DNA of 64,000 bases from Chryseobacterium daeguense DSM 19388. Lineage in GTDB: Bacteria; Bacteroidota; Bacteroidia; Flavobacteriales; Weeksellaceae. Shown here one piece after another: positions 35,485 to 43,713 of the stretch (position 1 is the stretch's first letter; every line of letters begins with the position of its first letter). The DNA is taken from assembly GCF_000430825.1 (NCBI RefSeq), contig NZ_AUMT01000017.1:24817-88816 (forward strand), given 5' to 3'. The notes beneath the pieces were generated by a model, which saw only the letters and a program-made list of their open reading frames with translations, was not told where the DNA came from and made no database searches. The translations under genes and the position numbers were made by a program.

Positions 35485-36525
35485 ATGAAAATCAGCTTTA
35501 AAAGGATATTATTTTTAACAGTCATCAGTTTCTCAACAGTTTTGTTTGCTCAGAAACGTACGGAAGATTTTACCATTGGCCTTCCCTCTCAAAAAGTTAA
35601 TAAAAGTTATTATAAAAATATACAGATTATCGACAAAAGAATTGATACAACTTCAATAGGAATTGTTCAGCAGGGAGCATTGAATGCAAAAGCAAGGGTA
35701 GTTCCTACTTCTCCACTTTCCGATCAGTTTCAAAGCATTTTAAATAGCGTAAACGGAGAAAATACTGAAGACGGCAGCCTTGTTTTGTATCTTAAACAAC
35801 TGTATTTTGCAGAAGTTTCAAAAGCTTTTACAGAATTTGGATATTGTTATTTTCAGGGATTTCTTTTCGCAAAAAATCAGGACGGGACCTATTCTTTACT
35901 TGAAAAAACAGACACTGTTATTGAACATAAATCCGCCGATGTTACTAAAGAAATTTTAAGAAAAGGCGGTGAAATGCTTGGAAAATTCATTGCAGAAAAT
36001 GCATCTAAAAAACCTGAAACAACAGAACACTATACCCTTGACCAAGTAAAAAATTTCGAAAATATTGATAAACAATCCGTAAGCCTTTTCAATTCTGCTC
36101 AGCTGAAAGATGGTATTTACAGAGATTATAATTCTCTAAAAAATCAGCAGCCGCAGCAGGAAATCAGCAGTGTGAAGTTTTACGGGAATCAGCCAAAAAT
36201 CCATAGAATATTTGAAACCGTAGATGGAAAAGAAAAAGAAATAAAGAAAGATGATATATATGCGATTATTTATCAAAGTGAACCCTATATTTATCTTGCT
36301 TTTGAAAATCTTTTCACCAAGGCAGAAAAAAGAGACAATGATTATTATTTTGTAGGAAAATTAAGATCCACGAGTCCAAATATCAATAATTTAAGCATTG
36401 GAATGTTTTTCGGAGTTGTAGGCGTTTTATTGACTTCAAATCCTGCTTATCCTTTTGAACAGAAAATAGATTATATCAACGGAGCTTTTATTCCTATTAA
36501 AGAAATTCAATCTAAAAAATATTAA
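35485..36525 (+). CDS. Exported protein, unknown function
   Basis: 346 residues with a signal peptide ending VLFAQ. The mature protein is hydrophilic with a hydrophobic patch near the C-terminus (SIGMFFGVVGVLLTS) that may be a membrane-associated segment. Recurrent features are a DKRIDTTSIGIVQQG segment near the N-terminus, a single Cys (FGYCYF) and a C-terminal YPFEQKIDYINGAF. It resembles Chryseobacterium hypothetical proteins but no domain I can name. Flanked by terminators on both sides, so it is transcribed alone. Confidence 0.75.
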   Translation: MKISFKRILFLTVISFSTVLFAQKRTEDFTIGLPSQKVNKSYYKNIQIIDKRIDTTSIGIVQQGALNAKARVVPTSPLSDQFQSILNSVNGENTEDGSLVLYLKQLYFAEVSKAFTEFGYCYFQGFLFAKNQDGTYSLLEKTDTVIEHKSADVTKEILRKGGEMLGKFIAENASKKPETTEHYTLDQVKNFENIDKQSVSLFNSAQLKDGIYRDYNSLKNQQPQQEISSVKFYGNQPKIHRIFETVDGKEKEIKKDDIYAIIYQSEPYIYLAFENLFTKAEKRDNDYYFVGKLRSTSPNINNLSIGMFFGVVGVLLTSNPAYPFEQKIDYINGAFIPIKEIQSKKY

Positions 36526-36532
36526 TTCACAG

Positions 36533-36559
36533 AAATCTCCCTACTTTTGGGAGATTTTA
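36533..36559 (+). terminator. Terminator after 35485-36525
   Basis: AAATCTCCC / GGGAGATTT, 7-nt loop, T4 run. Confidence 0.85.
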
Positions 36560-36565
36560 TTTTAT

Positions 36566-37276
36566 ATGAAACCAAAAGCCATCTTCAACTGGAGCAGCGG
36601 AAAAGACTCTGCCCTTGCCTTATATAAAACGCTAAAAAACGATAAACTTGAAGTTACATCTTTGTTAACAAGCATAAATAAAGAATTTCAAAGGATTTCC
36701 ATGCATGGCGTTCATGTTTCGTTGTTGGAAAAACAGGCCGAAAGTCTGGGATTACCTTTAATTAAAATGGAACTTCCCAAAGAACCGACGATGGAAGAAT
36801 ACCGAGAATTGATGAACAACACCATGAATGAGATACAATCTCAGGGAATTACACATTCTATTTTCGGGGATATTTTTCTGGAAGATTTAAGAAAATACCG
36901 CGAAGATCAACTGCAGGCTATCGGTATGGAAGCTGTTTTTCCGTTATGGAAGCAAAATACAACCGACCTTATCAACGAATTTTTAAGTTTAGGCTTCAAA
37001 ACAATTGTGACCTGCGTAAACGAAACTTACCTGGATAAAAGCTTTGCCGGGAGGATTATTGATGAAAATTTTATTAAAGATTTACCGCAAAATGTAGATC
37101 CTTGCGGAGAAAACGGAGAATTTCACACCTTTACTTTTGACGGGCCTATTTTTAAAAACCCAATTGATTTTAAAGTAGGTGAAACCATTAAAAAAACATA
37201 TCCTAAACCAAAATCCGATGAATGCGATGAAGAAGGAGAATACGTTTTCTGGTTTTGTGATTTGATTTCAAAATAA
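36566..37276 (+). CDS. Dph6-related ATP pyrophosphatase (diphthine-ammonia ligase-like)
   Basis: 236 residues of the adenine-nucleotide alpha-hydrolase superfamily. The PP-loop S-S-G-K-D-S-A-L-A-L lies at residues 10-19, followed by the family stretches RISMHGV and IFGDIFLEDLRKYREDQL, and the C-terminal PCGENGEFHTFTFDGP. Archaeal and eukaryotic homologues amidate diphthine on EF-2. Bacteria lack diphthamide, so the substrate here is unknown. The gene lies between two terminators; the start is the only ATG before the P-loop. Confidence 0.88.
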   Translation: MKPKAIFNWSSGKDSALALYKTLKNDKLEVTSLLTSINKEFQRISMHGVHVSLLEKQAESLGLPLIKMELPKEPTMEEYRELMNNTMNEIQSQGITHSIFGDIFLEDLRKYREDQLQAIGMEAVFPLWKQNTTDLINEFLSLGFKTIVTCVNETYLDKSFAGRIIDENFIKDLPQNVDPCGENGEFHTFTFDGPIFKNPIDFKVGETIKKTYPKPKSDECDEEGEYVFWFCDLISK

Positions 37277-37299
37277 ATAGTTTCCACATATTTAACAGT

Positions 37300-37328
37300 A
37301 CCTCTTAATAAAAATTAGGAGGTTTTTT
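37300..37328 (+). terminator. Terminator after Dph6-like gene
   Basis: ACCTCTTAAT / ATTAGGAGGT (one G-U) plus T6. Confidence 0.85.
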
Positions 37329-37330
37329 CT

Positions 37331-37338
37331 TATTTTTG
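37331..37338 (+). promoter_or_regulatory. -7 box (TATTTTTG) of serine hydrolase
   Basis: TAnnTTTG 39 nt before ATG 37378, directly after the preceding terminator. Confidence 0.55.
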
Positions 37339-37377
37339 ATAGACAACAAATGCCCAAAAATTTATTTCTTACACCAA

Positions 37378-38517
37378 ATGATTAAAAAAACACATTACAT
37401 TTTATTATTATTTTCTTTTTTAATTAATTTAATTTCATGTCAAAAAGAGATTGAAGTAAAACCGGTTGATAAAAAAGCTATTATCGACAGTACCATAATT
37501 GCTTTTGAAAAAAATCTTCTGAAAAACCAGATTGATTCTGTTTTCAGCAAGTATAATTTTAACGGGAGTGTTGCCGTTTTTAAAGATTCTGTTGAGCTGT
37601 ATAGGAAAAATCAGGGTTATGCTGATTTTAAAAATAAAACTAAAATTGATGATCGTACCGTTTTTGCAATCGGTTCTGTAACTAAACAGTTTACGGCAGT
37701 TTTAATCCTTCTTCAGATGGAGCAGAAAAAACTGAATGTGGAAGATAAAGTTTCAAAATATGTATCAGAATTCCAAAATAAAGACTACGAAAATATTACC
37801 ATTCACCAGCTGTTAAATCATACTTCCGGTCTTAATACTTTAGGCGGAAAATTACAGTTTAAAAGCGGAACAGATTTCTTTTATTCCAATGACGGATTCA
37901 ATACGTTGGGCAAAATCATTGAAAAAGTTTCAGGAAAATCTTATGAAAAAAATGTTTCCGAGCTCTTCCATAAAGCAGGAATGAATAGTTCTTCTACAGG
38001 CAATTCATTTAAAGGAAATAATTTCGCAGGAGCTTATCTGGGAACTGGAAAAGTTTATGAGGAAATCCAGAATATGCCGAAAAGACTGGGAAATAAAGAA
38101 ATAGGAATTCCTGCAGGCGGAATCCTTTCAACGGTCGGCGACCTGCATACCTGGAACAACGCACTGTACAGCGGTAAAATTCTGAACCGGGAAACGTTGA
38201 AAAAATTCGAAGTTAAAAGTGCGGAAAGGCACCATCCTGTTTTCGGGAAAATGGGCTATGGCTACGGCATCATGTCAAATATCGGACACCCTGCAAGCTA
38301 CTTTCACAGCGGATATGTGAAGGGTTCCCCTTCCCTGAATATTTTTTATCCCGAAACAAGAACTTCAGTTATCATCCTATCCAATATTGCAGATGAAGAA
38401 AAAGGAAAAAATCTGATTTTTAAGCCTCATGTAGAAATAAAAAAAATTACCGATGCCATTGAAAACACTATAGCACAAATGAAAAGTGATACCGTGGCAA
38501 CGGCAGTTAAAATTTAG
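37378..38517 (+). CDS. Class C beta-lactamase-type serine hydrolase lipoprotein
   Basis: 379 residues from ATG 37378, the start of a signal peptide with lipobox L-I-S-C (a start at 37336 would add a hydrophilic lead). The active-site triad of the PBP/class C family is visible: S-V-T-K (residues 100-103), Y-S-N in FYSNDGFNTLG, and H-S-G in YFHSGYVKGSP, where class C enzymes have K-T-G. NHTSGL after the first motif fits the esterase/D-Ala-D-Ala peptidase branch. An envelope hydrolase of peptide or ester substrates is likely. It abuts the next convergent gene with no gap. Confidence 0.9.
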   Translation: MIKKTHYILLLFSFLINLISCQKEIEVKPVDKKAIIDSTIIAFEKNLLKNQIDSVFSKYNFNGSVAVFKDSVELYRKNQGYADFKNKTKIDDRTVFAIGSVTKQFTAVLILLQMEQKKLNVEDKVSKYVSEFQNKDYENITIHQLLNHTSGLNTLGGKLQFKSGTDFFYSNDGFNTLGKIIEKVSGKSYEKNVSELFHKAGMNSSSTGNSFKGNNFAGAYLGTGKVYEEIQNMPKRLGNKEIGIPAGGILSTVGDLHTWNNALYSGKILNRETLKKFEVKSAERHHPVFGKMGYGYGIMSNIGHPASYFHSGYVKGSPSLNIFYPETRTSVIILSNIADEEKGKNLIFKPHVEIKKITDAIENTIAQMKSDTVATAVKI

Positions 38518-39243
38518 TTATGCTTCAGAAACTTTAATGAAATCTTTTATCTTCACCAGGGTTTTCTTGTGTTCAAAGAAGTTAATCAACAGAAATATAA
38601 TGAAAACCTGTAAAATATAAGGCATAATTAAGGTTATAAGTAGAGGAAATATTTCCACCGGACTTTCTGTTCTGAAAAAACGATACGCATGCTTATCTTC
38701 CCTCAAAATGAGCTGAAACATTACATTAGCACAAATGACATACATTCCCAGATTCTGCTGGTACATTGTGTAATTTAGTTTTCCCTGAAATTTAAAGTCT
38801 CTTTTTACATATTTCCGCATTGAAGGATTAAAGATCCAAATCAAAAACGGAACTAAAAAAAACAGGCAGTTGTAAAGCCTGAAAAGATCATTATACATTT
38901 CCTGATCAGCTGAAAGATAGATCAGCAGAAGATTGACGGCAAAAGAAACCAATCCGAGAAGCAATGATTTTTTAAAAATTGCATTGTACTTTATTTTTAC
39001 AATTCTTTTTACAATTACCGGAATCTGTTCATGATAAAATGCAGAATAACCAGTGCTTTTGAATTCACTTTCCCAAAGTTTTTTTGTTTTTAAAAACGCT
39101 TCGTCAAAATTTAAATTTTCATCCGACTGAATATCCAGAACCTGCGATATCATATGGTCTTTGACCTCCAATAAAATATCCAGCGGAAGCCTGTGAAAAA
39201 TGAGATAATCCGTTATCTGCTGTTCCTGTTCTGTAGACATCAT
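38518..39243 (-). CDS. PadR-linked integral membrane protein
   Basis: 241 residues. The N-terminal cytoplasmic part (about 1-100: ITDYLIFHRLPLDILLEVKDHM) resembles the short helical prefix found on membrane proteins encoded beside PadR regulators. After it come about four to six transmembrane helices in two groups (KSLLLGLVSFAVNLLLIYLS, CLFFLVPFLIWIF; then GMYVICANVMFQLIL, EIFPLLITLIMPYILQVFIIFLLI). Start is ATG 39243 or ATG 39240. It lies 5 bp after the PadR gene, so the pair forms one operon; the likely role is a PadR-controlled envelope protein. Confidence 0.75.
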   Translation of the reverse strand: MMSTEQEQQITDYLIFHRLPLDILLEVKDHMISQVLDIQSDENLNFDEAFLKTKKLWESEFKSTGYSAFYHEQIPVIVKRIVKIKYNAIFKKSLLLGLVSFAVNLLLIYLSADQEMYNDLFRLYNCLFFLVPFLIWIFNPSMRKYVKRDFKFQGKLNYTMYQQNLGMYVICANVMFQLILREDKHAYRFFRTESPVEIFPLLITLIMPYILQVFIIFLLINFFEHKKTLVKIKDFIKVSEA

Positions 39244-39248
39244 TGCAA

Positions 39249-39575
39249 CTAGTTAATATTAAAAATCGTGTTGAGGTTAAATAAATAATTTTTCATCTCC
39301 GCTTCCTGTTCAATCTGCTGTTTTTTTCCTTTTTCAGTTAAAAGATAGTACTTCCTGTCTCTTCCATTTATTTTTTGAATTTCAGAAGTGATAAGTCCTT
39401 CCGCCTCCATTTTATGCAAAAGCGGGTACAGTGCACCTTCCGTCATTTCCAGCTCGCCTTGAGTAAGTTCTTTTGCACGCTGTGTGATCTGGTAGCCGTA
39501 CATTTTCACTTGTTTTGCAAGCAGCTTCAAAATGATATTCTGAAGAGTACCTTTATAAAGACTGTTTTTTTTCAA
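39249..39575 (-). CDS. PadR-family transcriptional regulator
   Basis: 108 residues: a winged helix typical of PadR (LYKGTLQNIILKLLAKQ, MYGYQITQRAKELTQGELEMTEGALYPLLHKMEAEGLI, then RDRKYYLLTEKGKKQ). The short subfamily has a minimal C-terminal helix for dimerisation. It precedes the membrane protein gene by 5 bp and is divergent from the 2H phosphoesterase gene across 82 bp. It probably represses its own operon. Confidence 0.93.
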   Translation of the reverse strand: MKKNSLYKGTLQNIILKLLAKQVKMYGYQITQRAKELTQGELEMTEGALYPLLHKMEAEGLITSEIQKINGRDRKYYLLTEKGKKQQIEQEAEMKNYLFNLNTIFNIN

Positions 39576-39595
39576 TTTTTATCTTTTATACCCCG

Positions 39596-39603
39596 CAAAT
39601 CTA
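39596..39603 (-). promoter_or_regulatory. -7 box (TAGATTTG, minus strand) of padR operon
   Basis: TAnnTTTG on the minus strand 20 nt before ATG 39575. Confidence 0.55.
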
Positions 39604-39657
39604 TGCATAATTTTCTTATGTATAAAAAAATTCTTCCATTTTTCTTAATTTCAATTT

Positions 39658-40185
39658 ATGAAAAAATATTATTTCATTGCTGTTTATCCACCTCAGCAAA
39701 TCATTGATGAAGTAAAAACCTTCAAGCAAGACCTTGCTCGTCATTATGAAAATTCAAAAGCTTTGAAAAATGATGCTCATATCACTCTGTTTCCGCCTTT
39801 TACAAGAGAAGAAGAACTGGAAAATGACATTCATGTTGCTTTTCAAAAAATTGATACGAAAATTTCTCCCTTTGAAATTGAGCTTAACGGATTCGGAAGC
39901 TTTGGAAATCCCAAAAATCCCGTCATTTTTGTACAGCCCGAACCTAACGAAAATCTAAAAGAACTACACATGAAGGTTAGGGAAAGATTCAATTTTAAAA
40001 GTTATTCATTTAATCCTCATATGACTGTTGGGTACAAAAATTTGTCTTATGAAAACTATCTAAAGGCATGGGAAGTTTATAAAGACAAAGAATACAAAAC
40101 TAAATTCTTAGTTGATAAAATCCTTTTACTTCGTCACGATCAAAAATGGATTCCGATCGCCGAGAAAAAGCTTGAAATAATTTGA
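39658..40185 (+). CDS. 2H phosphoesterase / 2'-5' RNA ligase family protein
   Basis: 175 residues. Two H-x-T catalytic motifs: H41-I-T-L and H121-M-T-V, 80 residues apart, with the LigT-like two-lobed layout and FIAVYPP at the N-terminus. Known members act on 2',3'-cyclic phosphates or 2'-5' RNA links; which applies here cannot be told. It is short and monocistronic, ending at a terminator. Confidence 0.9.
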   Translation: MKKYYFIAVYPPQQIIDEVKTFKQDLARHYENSKALKNDAHITLFPPFTREEELENDIHVAFQKIDTKISPFEIELNGFGSFGNPKNPVIFVQPEPNENLKELHMKVRERFNFKSYSFNPHMTVGYKNLSYENYLKAWEVYKDKEYKTKFLVDKILLLRHDQKWIPIAEKKLEII

Positions 40186-40199
40186 TATAATAAACAAAA

Positions 40200-40222
40200 A
40201 ACCGGCTTTAAAGGCCGGTTCT
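40200..40222 (+). terminator. Terminator after 2H gene
   Basis: AACCGGC / GCCGGTT with a short T run. Confidence 0.8.
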
Positions 40223-40241
40223 TATATCTTAAGAATACTTA

Positions 40242-41600
40242 TTATTCTATAATGATCTTTTGGGAGATTATTAATGTTTTGTTTTCAGAAACGTTCAACA
40301 TATAGTTTCCTGAAGGAATATTATTGATGTCTACAAATAATGTGACATCATCTTTTAAATTAAATTTTACCGGGATCAGCCTTCCTGAAGCATCATATAA
40401 TGCAAGCTCCACATTTTTTGAAAAGCTCTGTTTTCCTTTAATATAAAACTCTCCTTTTGCGGGATTGGGATAAATCGCGAATCTTCTTTCCTCAGCCTTT
40501 ACATCAAAAGTACGTAAGGTTGATTTATTTAAGGTCCATGTAAGGTTCGTAAAGTGAACTGTATTATGGTTCGTTACTTTAATTAATGGATTATTATCTG
40601 TTACGGAAAAAAGAAGAGTATTATTTCCTGTGTTGAGCTGAGCGGGAGTAATTGTAACAGAGTTGCTCGTAGATGCTAATGGCGTTCCGTTTAATGTCCA
40701 TGAATTCACCAAGGTATTAGGAACAGGAAGAATTTCATTCACCGTAAAAGTTACATTAGAATTGGCATTTACCGTAGAACTGTTTGCCGGTGTATATGAA
40801 TCTATCGGGGAAACCAATGTATGAATTCTTTCAATGATTGCCTCCTTACAAACCGAGCAAAACTGCTGGTTGAGATACCTCATCTCACAGCTTTGGTGCG
40901 GACGGAACCATGTTGGGCTTTCTGCATGCGCATATATTCCTACTCCGTTCAGCCCTACCCAGTTTTTCCATTTTATGGTTGCTGGATTAGAATTTTGAGT
41001 TTTATTTGGTGATTCTCCGCTACCTGAAAACCAATACTCATCTGCCAGCTTCCCGAAAGAATGTCCCAATTCGTGAACTACAATTTCATTTGCAGAAGAA
41101 TTGAGTGAAGCAAAAGCATAGGTTCCTCCACAGCCTCCGTATTGTGTTGTGTTTCCGAGAATATAAGCCATGTCAAAGTCCGGGAGATTTGCAGCTAAAA
41201 CCTGTGTAACCTTCGTTGTATTCCCGTAATAGCAGCGGTGGACACCATTATCAAAAGAAGAGCTGAAATAATTATTCGGATTGCTCACCGGAAAAACAGG
41301 CTCCGTAACATCCGTAGCAGTTCCCGGATGTTTCACCCCTGATTCTGGTGAAATAACCTTGATGGCATAAGCATTAAAATAATTTTTATATTCCGTATAA
41401 GGGCTTTTTGTAAAAAGATAATTAATTGTACTCTGTGCAGAAGTCACAAAATCCGGAAGCTGAGCCGAGGTAAAGCCATCCCCCATCACTGCAATGTTAA
41501 TACGCTTATCATTTGATCCGTTCTGTAAAACCGGAATCGTTTCAAAAACCTGAGCAAAGCAAAAGCTCCCGATAAAAAGTGATAATAAAGTTTTTTTCAT
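40242..41600 (-). CDS. M64-family metallopeptidase with T9SS type A sorting domain
   Basis: 452 residues: signal peptide (to CFAQ), then the M64 (IgA-peptidase-type) catalytic domain with zinc motif H176-E-L-G-H180 followed by SFGKLADEYW, where the Asp/Glu after the helix completes the HExxHxxxxxxxDE pattern. Gly-rich RINIAVMGDGFT is the N-terminal hallmark. After it an Ig-like domain (about 265-350) and a C-terminal type A sorting domain (FAIYPNPAKGEFYIKG ... SGNYMLNV), so the enzyme is exported by T9SS to the surface or medium. It is cotranscribed with the preceding 163-residue gene (2 bp gap). Confidence 0.93.
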   Translation of the reverse strand: MKKTLLSLFIGSFCFAQVFETIPVLQNGSNDKRINIAVMGDGFTSAQLPDFVTSAQSTINYLFTKSPYTEYKNYFNAYAIKVISPESGVKHPGTATDVTEPVFPVSNPNNYFSSSFDNGVHRCYYGNTTKVTQVLAANLPDFDMAYILGNTTQYGGCGGTYAFASLNSSANEIVVHELGHSFGKLADEYWFSGSGESPNKTQNSNPATIKWKNWVGLNGVGIYAHAESPTWFRPHQSCEMRYLNQQFCSVCKEAIIERIHTLVSPIDSYTPANSSTVNANSNVTFTVNEILPVPNTLVNSWTLNGTPLASTSNSVTITPAQLNTGNNTLLFSVTDNNPLIKVTNHNTVHFTNLTWTLNKSTLRTFDVKAEERRFAIYPNPAKGEFYIKGKQSFSKNVELALYDASGRLIPVKFNLKDDVTLFVDINNIPSGNYMLNVSENKTLIISQKIIIE

Positions 41601-41602
41601 GA

Positions 41603-42094
41603 TTATAGTTTTTGAGTGAATATTAATTGTTTTCCTGTTTCCGATATTTTTTCGATTTTCACCATCTGAATTTCAGAAGAATATGAATATCTTACACTAA
41701 ACTCAGCATTCTGAAGATTAATTTTCACTCTGCTGATTTCTTCTTTATCGTAAACTTCTCTGGAAGGGTTCAAAGGGTCTTCCACAATTTGTTTTACGAT
41801 TTCTTTTCCGTCTGCACTGGTAAGAGAGACAATAAAGTCTCCGGCTTCCCCACGGTTTTCGTCAGAATTCTGAACTGCTTTTAATCTTCCCTCTGTAATT
41901 TTCATTTCCTCCAGGGTGATTTTTTCCGAACCGGACTTCTCTTTTTCTATTTTAAAAAAAAGATAAACAATTTGAGGTTTTTCTTTAAGGCTATGGACAG
42001 CAACCTCTTGATCTGCTCTGTCTAAATGATTTGACTGTAAAAAATGATACAACAAAAAGACAGGTAACGTTAAAAAAAGAATTAAATTTTTCAT
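41603..42094 (-). CDS. Exported protein encoded upstream of M64 peptidase
   Basis: 163 residues with an N-terminal hydrophobic signal/anchor (NLILFLTLPVFLLYHFLQS). The mature part is acidic, Lys/Glu-rich, with predicted beta strands (FFKIEKEKSG, EGRLKAVQNS, SVRYSYSSEIQMVKIEKI). I know no family. Two bp separate it from the M64 gene, so a helper or inhibitor role is possible but unproven. Confidence 0.72.
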   Translation of the reverse strand: MKNLILFLTLPVFLLYHFLQSNHLDRADQEVAVHSLKEKPQIVYLFFKIEKEKSGSEKITLEEMKITEGRLKAVQNSDENRGEAGDFIVSLTSADGKEIVKQIVEDPLNPSREVYDKEEISRVKINLQNAEFSVRYSYSSEIQMVKIEKISETGKQLIFTQKL

Positions 42095-42179
42095 GGATTT
42101 TTTTTGTTAATTTAAGAAGAATTTCGCTTGTTTTTATTCAAAAAATATTTTTCTCATCATTAAAAATTACAGAAAGTCA

Positions 42180-42187
42180 TATCTTTG
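42180..42187 (+). promoter_or_regulatory. -7 box (TATCTTTG) of ruvC
   Basis: TAnnTTTG ending 5 nt before ATG 42193, so the ruvC mRNA would be leaderless or nearly so. Confidence 0.5.
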
Positions 42188-42192
42188 ACGCA

Positions 42193-42747
42193 ATGACGGC
42201 AGAAAAAATTATTTTAGGCATCGACCCGGGGACTACGGTTATGGGTTTTGGAATCATTTCGATAAAAAAAGGCAATATGGAAATGATTTCCATTCATGAA
42301 TTGTTGCTGAAAAAATATCCTAACCATGAAACGAAGCTTAAATATATTTTTGATAAGACTTTAGCCTTAATTGATGAGTTTCATCCTGATGAAGTTGCTC
42401 TGGAAGCTCCTTTCTATGGTAAAAATGTGCAGAGTATGCTGAAGCTGGGCCGTGCGCAGGGTGTGGCAATGGCTGCAAGCCTTTACCGGAACATACCAAT
42501 TACCGAATATTCTCCGAAAAAAATTAAAATGGCCATCACCGGAAATGGTAATGCAAGCAAGGAACAGGTGGCAGGAATGCTTCAGAATCTTTTAAAGCTA
42601 AAGGAATTCCCCACTAAGTATCTTGATGCTTCCGATGGGCTTGCTGTGGCGGTTTGCCACCATTTTAATTCCGGGACTATTTCGGATACGAAGTCGTATA
42701 CCGGCTGGGAAAGTTTTTTAAAACAAAACCCCAATCGTTTAAAATAA
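42193..42747 (+). CDS. ruvC: Crossover junction endodeoxyribonuclease RuvC
   Basis: Holliday-junction resolvase acting with RuvAB. 184 residues from ATG 42193; an in-frame extension to 42031 is rejected because family homology begins at ILGIDPGTT. Catalytic acids are visible: Asp in G-I-D-P-G-T (residue 11), Glu in VALEAPFYGKN, and the two Asp in KYLDASDGLAVAVCHH. SMLKLGRAQG is the DNA-binding helix. The promoter box overlaps the region just before the ATG. Confidence 0.97.
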   Translation: MTAEKIILGIDPGTTVMGFGIISIKKGNMEMISIHELLLKKYPNHETKLKYIFDKTLALIDEFHPDEVALEAPFYGKNVQSMLKLGRAQGVAMAASLYRNIPITEYSPKKIKMAITGNGNASKEQVAGMLQNLLKLKEFPTKYLDASDGLAVAVCHHFNSGTISDTKSYTGWESFLKQNPNRLK

Positions 42748-42753
42748 TCAGTA

Positions 42754-43163
42754 TTATTTAGACTTATACTCGGCAGGGCTTATTGTGAAATCTGCTGTAG
42801 GCTTTCCATTTTTATCGAAATAGGTATACTGCAGTGTGACATCATTTTTCCTGAACTCTTCCATATCTGCAGAAGTTTTTACAACATCCAATGCCCCCGC
42901 TTTGGATTCAGCTTTAAACGCTTCTATCTGTTCCGGAGTTACATTTTCTTTTACATCATCCGTTAAAGTATAATTATACTTAAAACTTTATTGGGAAGGG
43001 CAGAAACACTGTCAAGACGTATCCCGTTGTTCATGATCTGCGGGGTAAGCTTATTCATGCTTGCGGCAGCTTCTTTTAATTCGTCATCAATTGTTTTTTC
43101 CTTATTACACGAGACGAGAAACAGCGTAAAGCAGAGGACTGCAAATTTGATAAAATTTTTCAT
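42754..43163 (-). pseudogene. Lipoprotein gene with a -1 frameshift
   Basis: The N-terminal frame (MKNFIKFAVLCFTLFLVSC lipobox, then coding to LPNKVLS) runs into a stop near 42967. A shift of one base near 42978-42982 opens the next frame, which continues as YNYTLTDDVKENVTPEQ and ends AEYKSK at TAA 42754-42756. A restored protein would be about 137 residues. One missing T in AAG(T)TATAAT explains everything. Family unknown: small lipoprotein with a Glu/Lys-rich helix and C-terminal strands. Lost gene, recent mutation or sequencing error are all possible. Confidence 0.8.
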
Positions 43164-43218
43164 AATCTAATTTTTGTGGTTGATATATTAAAGATAATAC
43201 TATTTTTTAAATAATATT

Positions 43219-43671
43219 TCACTTGGCCTCTCTTTCGTACACATCTTCAATTTCTCTTACTTTCCCATATAAAATTTCATTATAAACAATAGAAAATTTA
43301 TTATCTGATATTACTTTATACTGCTCAGTTCTTTTCAAATCCAAATCAAAATAAGAAAAGCTGCTCTCTGAAACTGATATGGTAAGCCGCCCGGAATTAC
43401 TTAAAATTTCGCAATTTTTCCCTGCAGCATAATTTTTTGTCAGCAGGATATTTCCATGTGAATTTTCAAAAAGCATTGTGTATTTCTTTTCACATTTATC
43501 CAGCGGATATAATTTTATTTCGCTTCCATCAAGATATTTCCTTTCGGTGAGCTTCCAGGTTCCGAGAAGATAATTTGCGAAGGCAGGATTGCTTTGTCTA
43601 TTATTAATCCCCTTTTGCGAGTGACAGCTTATCATTAAACAAAAAAGAATAAAACACAGTATTTTTTTCAT
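43219..43671 (-). CDS. Lipocalin-like lipoprotein
   Basis: 150 residues, lipobox M-I-S-C. Core starts LLGTWKLTERKYLDGSEI, the usual opening of the lipocalin-like domain, followed by alternating strands (KKYTMLFENSHGNILLT, SSFSYFDLDLKRTEQYKV, NKFSIVYNEILYG). Presumably a periplasm-facing ligand-binding barrel; ligand unknown. It lies 42 bp downstream of the M43 protease gene but a terminator separates them. Confidence 0.8.
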   Translation of the reverse strand: MKKILCFILFCLMISCHSQKGINNRQSNPAFANYLLGTWKLTERKYLDGSEIKLYPLDKCEKKYTMLFENSHGNILLTKNYAAGKNCEILSNSGRLTISVSESSFSYFDLDLKRTEQYKVISDNKFSIVYNEILYGKVREIEDVYEREAK

Positions 43672-43676
43672 CTTAC

Positions 43677-43706
43677 AAAAAAAAAGGCCCTCTTTCGAAG
43701 GCCTTT
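43677..43706 (-). terminator. Terminator of M43 protease gene
   Basis: On the minus strand AAAGGCC / GGCCTTT stem followed by a T9 run. Confidence 0.85.
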
Positions 43707-43713
43707 ATTATTT

